Assembly: GCA_964526735.1 (NCBI GenBank)
Contig: CAZGLO010000041.1
Span: forward strand, 1-32,180
Source: JAAUSY01 sp964526735
Lineage (GTDB): Bacteria; Chloroflexota; Chloroflexia; Chloroflexales; Chloroflexaceae
Direction of reading: 5' to 3'
DNA length: 32,180 nt
This document shows positions 25,394 through 32,180 of the stretch, piece by piece. How positions within the stretch are numbered: position 1 is the stretch's first letter; the number at the start of each line of letters is the position of its first letter. The position numbers and the translations under genes were made by a program. The notes beneath the pieces were generated by a model. That model saw only the letters and a list, made by a program, of their open reading frames with translations, was not told the origin of the DNA and did no database searches.

Positions 25394-27621
25394 GGGATAT
25401 CTACCGTCTGCGGCAGGAAAAAGAGGTTGTAATGCTCATCATCAAGGGCAAACGGCGGGCTTGGAGAGGGCATATCGCTGGTGAACGGCAGCCGTGCGAA
25501 GTCATCAGGCCGATACACGGCCATCCCCACCCAATACTCGCCAGGAACCGCTTCACCAAGGGCTGTTTGCGGTAGCGGGATGGGATGATTCCATTGGTAA
25601 AACTGGCCAACTTCCCATTGAGTTGTCCGACCCGCCCCCGCCTCTCCGCCAACAGGAGCGACATCAATCTGCTGCACTCGTTGACCCTCTTGATTATACA
25701 CGCCGACAAAGAGTTTTAGGTCTTCAGAGAGCGGTTTATCAGCATTCCATTGGGTGGTGAGGGTGATGGTTGTCGTCGCTGTGGTTGCGGCTGACGACAC
25801 AGCGTTGACAGTATCGACATCGTAGCCGGTTAAGCGCATTCTATCGCCAAATACCGCGTTGACACGGTGATCGACTGGCGGCGGAGCATCGTAAATCCAC
25901 GCATAATCGACCCCTTTGAGCCGAACCGTATGCAGCGGGGTGATTTTTCCATAAAAGGCATCGTACGGCGGGGATGGCAATTTACCTTGTGTATGGCGAA
26001 TATAGACGATAACATAGCCCGCGGCGTCTGGCAGCGCACCATCTTCCGCCCCATTACTCTGCGCCCCCTCCCGCAAATACGCATTAAGCGCCGTCTGCCA
26101 CTGGCTGACCGCAATCACATCGGTGATATCGGGCTGCTGGTTGAGGTAGTCGGCGACCTGCTCATACCCCTCGCCCCACCCCACCACAAAGGCCTCCACG
26201 CCTGCCTGCGCCCCGCCAAGCAGTTGGTTGAAGGCGGCGATGCTGTATGGATGCCACCACACCGCATTGGAAAGCGCAAAAACCGTTATCCCTCCCACTG
26301 CCAACCGCACGGCGCGGGAAGAAATTGGCCGTTCCCAAGAGACATGGCAGGGGAGCATCTCGCAGCCGGAAACAGGCAACCACGATTGGAGTAGCCGCAA
26401 TGTCCGTTTTACCCCATCCTGAAGCCACATCGCTCCCCATACCACCCCTGCCGATGCCAGGATGTCGAGGGCGGGGAAAGCGGGCATCACATAGCGGTTG
26501 AACTTCTTGGGGAAGAGGCTCAAGCCGATGGTGAGCAGGATGGCGAACCCCGCCAATACGGCAAGATGGCGGGCGGTGGTGCGAGATGTCCGCGCATACC
26601 GCCACACAACACCCAATATCATTACCCCGATGAGCGTGATAGGCGTCAGGCGAAGGGCGATGGCGACTGGGTAGAAAAATATACCGGGCGTATCGGTTGG
26701 CCTCCCCAAAAAGAAATTCCCCAGCATATGCGGGCTAGTCGCTTCGGTCTCCACCCCGCCCAGCAGCAGCAGAAACGCTTTGTGCGGGCTACCCCACACC
26801 GCAGGCCACCCGCCAACAATCATCGCCACACACCCCATCCCCCATACCAGGGCCGAGAGGAGATAGACGCGATTGGGAAAACGTTTATAGAAGGGCAGGG
26901 TAGAGGGCGGGGTGTGGTCATATGCACTGGCAAGCGCCATAATTCCCACCGTCGGGATGACCATCAACGCGGGCGATTTACTCAAAATGGCCAACCCTGC
27001 ATTGATACTTGACACAGCCAGCCATCCCCATTGCAATGGCGTAAAAGTGGTATGGGGCGTATTGGGAGGGTCTTCATGTGGGTGGTTCCAGGCAAGGCAC
27101 GCCGCTAAGAGGCTCAATGTCACAAATGTCCCCGCTAAGCCATCCACGTGCAGGACGCGCTGATAGGCGATGGCAAAGGGATCTACCGCCCATAGGAACG
27201 CCGCCAGGAATGCGATGAGCGGGGAGAAGAGCCGCCGCAGCATCCCATAGCCCACCACGACGCCTATCCCATTGACAAGCGCAGCAGGCAGCCGGTGGAG
27301 GGCAAGGATGAGTGGGTACGTTTCTGTGGTCAGGAAGCCCTGCTCAAAGAGGAATTGGCGCAGGGCGATACCCGCGCTGCCTAGCCACATCGTCGTGACG
27401 CCCGGATGGCCAAGCACCGGCATCGCGCTGAAATCGCCGATCTGCAATGCCTGCAGAAACCGCTCGGAGCGGGGTATCCAGAACTGTACCTCGTCCTCTG
27501 AGACAAATACACCAAGATGTACCACTCGCAAGGCCAATGCTGCTCCTGCCACCAGGAGATAGCTGAGCACAATGATGGTTATATGGCGACGTTTTTGTAT
27601 ATTACGCCCTACTGCCTGCAT
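25390..27621 (-). CDS. GT-C membrane glycosyltransferase, array copy 3
   Basis: A 743-aa paralogue. The acidic motif reads SEDEVQFW (Asp43-Glu44), and the next motif is LGHPGVTTMW where the other copies have STHPG, a small but unique change near the predicted active loop. AYQRVLHVDGLAGTF, FPKKFNRYVMPAFPALDIL and HPYSIAAFNQLLGGAQAG follow. The C-terminal domain includes LFVGVYNQEGQRVQQIDVAP and ends in a segment of its own rather than the LPAGDY form. GAGGAT lies close before the ATG. The gene overlaps copy 2 by 4 bp and starts 16 bp after copy 4. The substrate is unknown. Confidence 0.84.
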   Translation of the reverse strand: MQAVGRNIQKRRHITIIVLSYLLVAGAALALRVVHLGVFVSEDEVQFWIPRSERFLQALQIGDFSAMPVLGHPGVTTMWLGSAGIALRQFLFEQGFLTTETYPLILALHRLPAALVNGIGVVVGYGMLRRLFSPLIAFLAAFLWAVDPFAIAYQRVLHVDGLAGTFVTLSLLAACLAWNHPHEDPPNTPHTTFTPLQWGWLAVSSINAGLAILSKSPALMVIPTVGIMALASAYDHTPPSTLPFYKRFPNRVYLLSALVWGMGCVAMIVGGWPAVWGSPHKAFLLLLGGVETEATSPHMLGNFFLGRPTDTPGIFFYPVAIALRLTPITLIGVMILGVVWRYARTSRTTARHLAVLAGFAILLTIGLSLFPKKFNRYVMPAFPALDILASAGVVWGAMWLQDGVKRTLRLLQSWLPVSGCEMLPCHVSWERPISSRAVRLAVGGITVFALSNAVWWHPYSIAAFNQLLGGAQAGVEAFVVGWGEGYEQVADYLNQQPDITDVIAVSQWQTALNAYLREGAQSNGAEDGALPDAAGYVIVYIRHTQGKLPSPPYDAFYGKITPLHTVRLKGVDYAWIYDAPPPVDHRVNAVFGDRMRLTGYDVDTVNAVSSAATTATTTITLTTQWNADKPLSEDLKLFVGVYNQEGQRVQQIDVAPVGGEAGAGRTTQWEVGQFYQWNHPIPLPQTALGEAVPGEYWVGMAVYRPDDFARLPFTSDMPSPSPPFALDDEHYNLFFLPQTVDIP

Positions 27622-27637
27622 ATATCCTCATACGCTC

Positions 27638-29794
27638 TCACTTGATGTACACCGGCGCAAGGAAAAATGCCCGCGCCCCATCCTCCACCGCGTCCGGCAC
27701 CTCATCAGAATGGGCTATATCGTCTGTATGCTCTATGTGCGTTATTGGCAGCCGCGAAAAGTCATCTGGGTCGTACAGCCCAATCGACAGCCAATACCTC
27801 CCCGGCGCGATATCCGGCGGCAGGGGGAGCGGGTGCGTCCACAAATAGTAGCGGTGCGCCTGCCAATCACTCGTCGGCACATTGCCACCGGCTGGCGGCA
27901 CATCTATCTGCGCAATGCGAGTGCCCTCCTCATCGAAGAGGTGGGCGAAAAGCAGATAATCGCGCTCAGGAGGCCCGATAGCTTCACGATGCTCTGGTGG
28001 ATGGGCATACCACTGCAGCGTCAGCGGGAGCGTGTGGGTAAGCCGCGCCCACGACGTGCCATACTCATAGCTGTGCAGCTCAAACCCGTCGCCGAAGACC
28101 ACCCCCGCCCGCTCCTCAAGCGGCTGCGGTACCTGATAGACCCACGCATAGGTCACCCCGTGGATGTCAACCGTGTAAACCGGCGGGACACGCCCGTAAT
28201 AGCGGTCAAAGGGCGGCAATGCATCTCCCCACACATTCCGAATGTAGACAACCACATAGCCCGTCTGCTTGCGGAGTTCGCCATCCTTCGGAGAGCCAGC
28301 AAACGCCCTCGGACGCATATAGGGCTGCAACGGCGGGGGCATGGTGGCGACCGTCACCACGCCGGTGATATCGGGCTGCTGGTTGAGCCACGCCGCCACC
28401 TGCTCAAGCCCCTCGCCAGACCCCATTAGGAAGGTGTCCGCGGCAGTTCGTTCGCCGCCAAGCAGTTGGTTGAAGGCGGCAATGCCGTATGGATGCCACC
28501 ACACCGCATTGACAAGCGCAATCGTCGCCACCCCCGCCACCACGGCAAAAGTAAGACGTTGGTATTGCCCACCCCAACGGCTCATAACCGTGTGTGCTAT
28601 TAGGTGAATTGCCCCCGCTATCCCCACCGCCGCAACGATATCTACCATCACAAAGGCAGGAATGAGATAGCGGTTGAGCTTCTTTGGAAATAGGCTAATC
28701 CCGCCAATGAAGATGAGCGCAAACAGCGTGCAAATGGCCAACGTCCGGCGCTCTCGCAACAACACCAAGCGACGCCATCCGAGCGGGGCGAGGAAAAGAC
28801 CGATCATCGCGAGCGGTGTGAGCCGCAATGCGAGCGCGACGGGGTAGAAGTGCAGGCCAGGCTCATTATCTTCGCGGCCAAGGAAGAAATTGCCCTGGAC
28901 GTGCGGACTACCACCCTCCACCTCTACGCCAATGCGCAATAGGTCGTAAACGCGCATCGGATCGACCCAGAACGCGGGCCATACCACCACCATCGTCAGC
29001 AGACATACTCCTCCCCACACCGCCAGCGGCCATAGCCGTTTCGCCACGCCACGTATGCTCTGCCCTTCTTGGCCCCCCTCAATACGATGCTCTTCCCAGG
29101 CCATCCAGAGGGCAACGATGCCGACCGTGGGGATGAGGGCGAGAGCAGGGGATTTGCTGAGGATGGCCAAACCAGCGCATATGCCTGATAGGGCAAGCCA
29201 CGGAAGATAGCGATGATGACCGTTATGCTCTTGTTGGCGATTGGGGAGCCAATAGGCGGCGGCGGCGAGAATACTGACCGTGCTGAAGGTCATTGCGAGG
29301 CCATCAACATGCAGCAACCGGCTGAAACCGATGATAAAGGGGTCAGTCGCCCACAAGATAGACGCCATCACGGCGATGGAGAGCGGGAGCATCCGCCGCA
29401 TCAGCCCGTAGCCCACCACGATACCCGCCGTATGCACCACCACCACCGGCAAGCGCATCAGAGCGAGCTTGAGCGGGAATGGCACCGTCTCAACCACCTC
29501 CCACGCCACGAACAGCCGCCGAAGGAGTATCCCCACACTGCCAAGCCACATCGTCGTGACGCCCGGGTGTGTGGAGATGGCCGTCGCGCCGAAATCGCCC
29601 GACTCGAGTGCCTGCAGGAAGCGGCTTGAGCGGCTCAGCCAATAGCGTATCTCATCCTCATTCACGAAGCCGCCAAGGTCTGCCGCACGCAGCGCAAACC
29701 CAATCATCGCCAATGCTCCAACGAATAGGAGTTCCCACGGGAAGGCTGAAGAGGGCGGTCGGGTGGAAGAGGCGGGGGTGGTGTGCTTGGTCAT
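27638..29794 (-). CDS. GT-C membrane glycosyltransferase, array copy 4
   Basis: A 718-aa paralogue with a Ser/Thr/Pro-rich N-terminus before helix 1 (about 21-37). The acidic motif is NEDEIRYW (Asp47-Glu48), followed by STHPGVTTMW (74-83), GFSRLLHVDGLAMTF, FPKKLNRYLIPAFVMVDIV and HPYGIAAFNQLLGGERTA. In the last motif GERTA replaces the GAxAG of copies 1-3. The C-terminal domain has HLFDEEGTRIAQIDVPPAGG and RYWLSIGLYDPDDFSRLPI, close to copies 3 and 5. A GGTGAT about 12 nt before the ATG may be the ribosome-binding site. It follows copy 5 by 40 bp. Confidence 0.85.
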   Translation of the reverse strand: MTKHTTPASSTRPPSSAFPWELLFVGALAMIGFALRAADLGGFVNEDEIRYWLSRSSRFLQALESGDFGATAISTHPGVTTMWLGSVGILLRRLFVAWEVVETVPFPLKLALMRLPVVVVHTAGIVVGYGLMRRMLPLSIAVMASILWATDPFIIGFSRLLHVDGLAMTFSTVSILAAAAYWLPNRQQEHNGHHRYLPWLALSGICAGLAILSKSPALALIPTVGIVALWMAWEEHRIEGGQEGQSIRGVAKRLWPLAVWGGVCLLTMVVVWPAFWVDPMRVYDLLRIGVEVEGGSPHVQGNFFLGREDNEPGLHFYPVALALRLTPLAMIGLFLAPLGWRRLVLLRERRTLAICTLFALIFIGGISLFPKKLNRYLIPAFVMVDIVAAVGIAGAIHLIAHTVMSRWGGQYQRLTFAVVAGVATIALVNAVWWHPYGIAAFNQLLGGERTAADTFLMGSGEGLEQVAAWLNQQPDITGVVTVATMPPPLQPYMRPRAFAGSPKDGELRKQTGYVVVYIRNVWGDALPPFDRYYGRVPPVYTVDIHGVTYAWVYQVPQPLEERAGVVFGDGFELHSYEYGTSWARLTHTLPLTLQWYAHPPEHREAIGPPERDYLLFAHLFDEEGTRIAQIDVPPAGGNVPTSDWQAHRYYLWTHPLPLPPDIAPGRYWLSIGLYDPDDFSRLPITHIEHTDDIAHSDEVPDAVEDGARAFFLAPVYIK

Positions 29795-29834
29795 TGCTGT
29801 CTGTGATCACCTATATCGCTAAGCATATATCGGG

Positions 29835-32072
29835 CTATGGCTGGACGGGGGCGGGGAGACGCAGTGTGTGATCGCCATCGTCAATGGGCTGCGACGGGGT
29901 GCGCGATGGCGATTGACCTTTCAGCGGCTCCCCCTCGTCCAGCAGCGGCAACCGCGTCAAGTTATCGGCGTCGTAGAGGCCAATCGAGAACCAATAGGAG
30001 CCGTAGGGGAGTATCTTTGTCACGGGGATGGGGTGTGTCCAGCCGATGTAGCGGCCAGTCTCCCACTGCTGCGTCGGGAGGCCTGCACCGGCAGGCGCGA
30101 CATCAATCTGGGCGACTTTCTCTCCCTGGCCGTTGAAGACGTGGGCAAACATCGTATATTCCTTTGAAATGGGGCCGCGGGCATACCATTCCGTCATCAG
30201 CGAGATAACGCCCGTCTCCTGGATATCGGACGTATCGACGCTATAGCCATAGAGCCGCACATTATCGACAAAATCGGTCTTGACTTCATAATCGACTTCG
30301 GGGGGGACTTCGTAGATGTTCACGTAGTCAACGCCGTGGATTTTCACCGTCTTGACCGGCTCCATCTCGTCGTAAAAGCGGTCGTAGGGCGGGGGGGTGG
30401 CATTTGGATCCTGCCCCCACCCCCACCGCTGCATATGCCGGATGTAGACCACCACATAGCCCGTCATGCGGTCAAGCTCGTGGCCCTTCTCAGAGACGAT
30501 TTGCGCCCCGTGCTTCATAAAGGATTGCAGCGTATGCACCATCGTGCTGGTTGTTGTCACGCCGGTGATATTGTGCTGCTGATTGAGCCACGCCGCCGCC
30601 TCGCCCAGCCCCTCGCCCTCGCCGATCAGCACGGTCTGTACTCCTCGCGCCGTCCCGCCAAAGAGCTGATTGAAGTAGGAAATGTAGTAGGGATGGTAGA
30701 GGGAGGCGTTGAGAATAGCACCACCTACCATCAATGCGATGAATGTACCCATTGTGCGGGTAACTAGCCGTTGTTTCATCTCTTCATCGAATGCAAACCA
30801 CTCTGGCCGCGCGATGGGTATCCACCGTGCCAGCGATGGCTTTTTGCGGACGATTTGGAGGCGGGTGTATTGCAGACGGCGGTCGAGCTGAACCGAACGC
30901 GCAAATGCAAGCCATTGGCTGTAGAGCCAGACGAGGAAGACCGTCAGCCGGTCGAACACCCATACCACGCAGAGAGCCGCCAAGATATTGATGATGGGGA
31001 AGATGACAACGAGATAGCGGTCGAGCTTCTTGGGGAAGAAACTCATCGCGATGATGAAAACCAGCGCAAACCCTGCAAATGTCGCTAAATCGCGGTAGTA
31101 GGTGAATAGCCGCCCATGGCCCGCAAACCACACCCACGGTAAGAGCAGCAACCCAAGCAATACCCACGGTGTCATCCGAATGGCCAGCACGACGGGGTAG
31201 TAGAGGAAGCCAGGCACAGGAACATTTTCGCCCAAGAAATAGTTCTCGATGACGTGCGGGCTGCCGCCCTCCACCGTGATGCCCACCTGCACCAACTCAA
31301 CGACGCGCCACGGGTCGGCCCACAGGGCGGGCCATACGACCATCATCGTGGCGAGGCACACAATCACCCACACAGCAAATGGCAAAAGAGCGTGCAGAAA
31401 GGAGACAACATAGCTTTCGACGCGCTTGGTATCAGGGATGGTGACGGCGGATAAAATCAGGACAACGAGTACCACCGCCGCGCCGGGTGATTTACTGGTC
31501 ATTGCGAGCGCCGCCGCCACCGCAGAGCCACCAAGCCAAAGGAAATTCTTGCCGTGGTTCCAATAGCCGCACGCCGCGATGATACTAAGTGCAGCAAATG
31601 TGCCTGTCAAGCCATCGACGTGCAGAAAGCGGTCGTAGGCAATGATGAACGGCGATGTTGCCCAAAAGACCGTCGCCAAGAAAGCAACCAATGGGGAAAA
31701 TAACCGACGGAGCAGGAAAAACCCGATCAAAATTCCAATCACGTGTACAATGACAATTGGCATTCGGAGAATAGCAAGCTCAACGGGGAAGGAAGTATTG
31801 GTCAGATAGCCCGCCTCAAAGAGAAATCGCTTGAGGACAATGCCCGCACTCCCAAGCCACATCGTGGTTGCGCCCGGGTGCGTGGAGATGGCGGTGCTTG
31901 CCATATCCCCCGCCTGCACAGCATCGAGAAAGCGGTAGGAACGGTCGATCCAGAAGTTGGCCTCATCGGTGTGGATGAACCGTCCGAGGGAAAATACCCG
32001 AAACACCAACGCGATCAGCCCCACACTCAGGTAGCTGAGGACTATCAGGGCGATACGCTTTATGACTTGCAT
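29835..32072 (-). CDS. GT-C membrane glycosyltransferase, array copy 5 (first in transcript)
   Basis: A 745-aa protein if started at ATG 32072, which has GCGAGG at good spacing. A GTG at 32087 would add five residues. The acidic motif is HTDEANFW (Asp36-Glu37), then STHPGATTMW, DRFLHVDGLTGTF, FPKKLDRYLVVIFPIINIL and HPYYISYFNQLFGGTARG. It is the most divergent of the five, with a longer insertion of charged residues (QLDRRLQYTRLQIVRKKPSL) between two late helices. The C-terminal domain has AHVFNGQGEKVAQIDVAPAG. The right terminal repeat lies about 55 bp upstream, so its promoter would be in or beyond that repeat. Confidence 0.85.
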   Translation of the reverse strand: MQVIKRIALIVLSYLSVGLIALVFRVFSLGRFIHTDEANFWIDRSYRFLDAVQAGDMASTAISTHPGATTMWLGSAGIVLKRFLFEAGYLTNTSFPVELAILRMPIVIVHVIGILIGFFLLRRLFSPLVAFLATVFWATSPFIIAYDRFLHVDGLTGTFAALSIIAACGYWNHGKNFLWLGGSAVAAALAMTSKSPGAAVVLVVLILSAVTIPDTKRVESYVVSFLHALLPFAVWVIVCLATMMVVWPALWADPWRVVELVQVGITVEGGSPHVIENYFLGENVPVPGFLYYPVVLAIRMTPWVLLGLLLLPWVWFAGHGRLFTYYRDLATFAGFALVFIIAMSFFPKKLDRYLVVIFPIINILAALCVVWVFDRLTVFLVWLYSQWLAFARSVQLDRRLQYTRLQIVRKKPSLARWIPIARPEWFAFDEEMKQRLVTRTMGTFIALMVGGAILNASLYHPYYISYFNQLFGGTARGVQTVLIGEGEGLGEAAAWLNQQHNITGVTTTSTMVHTLQSFMKHGAQIVSEKGHELDRMTGYVVVYIRHMQRWGWGQDPNATPPPYDRFYDEMEPVKTVKIHGVDYVNIYEVPPEVDYEVKTDFVDNVRLYGYSVDTSDIQETGVISLMTEWYARGPISKEYTMFAHVFNGQGEKVAQIDVAPAGAGLPTQQWETGRYIGWTHPIPVTKILPYGSYWFSIGLYDADNLTRLPLLDEGEPLKGQSPSRTPSQPIDDGDHTLRLPAPVQP

Positions 32073-32127
32073 ATGACAACCTCGCACTTCATTGGAGGAG
32101 AAACCGGTAGCCCATCAATGGCGGCCA

Positions 32128-32180
32128 CTCATAGATGTTTACCCTTCAGGGCGGGAAACCCACCCGCTTTCAGCGGTGGG
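32128..32180 (-). repeat. Right copy of the terminal inverted repeat
   Basis: Reverse complement of 3-55: identical over 44 bp (32137-32180), then 8 of 9 bp (32128-32136). It contains the same two hairpins. It lies 55 bp upstream of the first glycosyltransferase gene of the array and ends exactly at the window edge. Confidence 0.85.

Noticed and set aside
3..32180. A 32-kb composite transposon bounded by the inverted repeats
   Set aside because: The interior holds housekeeping genes (serA, lipA, hemW, ACIII) and no transposase, recombinase or target-site duplication. An assembly break at repeats explains the ends better.

Overview
The window looks like a complete contig from a moderately GC-rich bacterium, most likely a member of the Chloroflexota. 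The grounds are an alternative complex III (ACIII) operon, a Ser/Thr kinase fused to WD40 repeats, and large families of GT-C membrane glycosyltransferases. The phylum is an inference; there is no rRNA or other marker gene here. Both ends carry the same sequence in opposite orientation (44 bp identical, 53 bp with one mismatch). This suggests that the assembly stops at two copies of a dispersed repeat.

Region 1 (1-8471, all minus strand) holds a membrane-protein ORF that runs into the left repeat, serA (serine biosynthesis), a GT39-like membrane glycosyltransferase, hemW (heme chaperone), lipA (lipoyl synthase), and a visibly AT-rich two-gene cassette. The cassette pairs an OLD-like ATPase with a small PD-(D/E)XK nuclease-like protein and resembles an anti-phage or other defence module.

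Region 2 (8666-12216) holds a kinase-WD40 protein on the minus strand, then two plus-strand genes: an IsdG/HmoA-like heme-degrading monooxygenase and a short-chain dehydrogenase. A strong hairpin terminator lies between the dehydrogenase and the converging ACIII operon.

Region 3 (12286-21039, minus strand) is the ACIII operon actA-actB-actC-actD-actE-actF plus a small one-helix protein with a very acidic, repeat-encoded tail. ACIII oxidises menaquinol and passes electrons to a periplasmic carrier. Upstream of actA lie a good sigma70-type promoter, a nested dyad operator candidate, and a leader of about 320 nt whose predicted helices are closed by an 8-bp stem. I cannot assign this leader to a known RNA class.

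Region 4 (21104-32072, minus strand) is a tandem array of five paralogous GT-C glycosyltransferases of about 700-745 aa. Gaps run from a 4-bp overlap to about 40 bp, so they probably form one transcript. All share an N-terminal acidic pair, an HPGxTTMW motif, a HPYxIxxFNQLxGG motif and a C-terminal soluble beta-rich domain. They are the largest feature of the window and, with the ATPase-nuclease pair and the ACIII leader, the best candidates for something undescribed.
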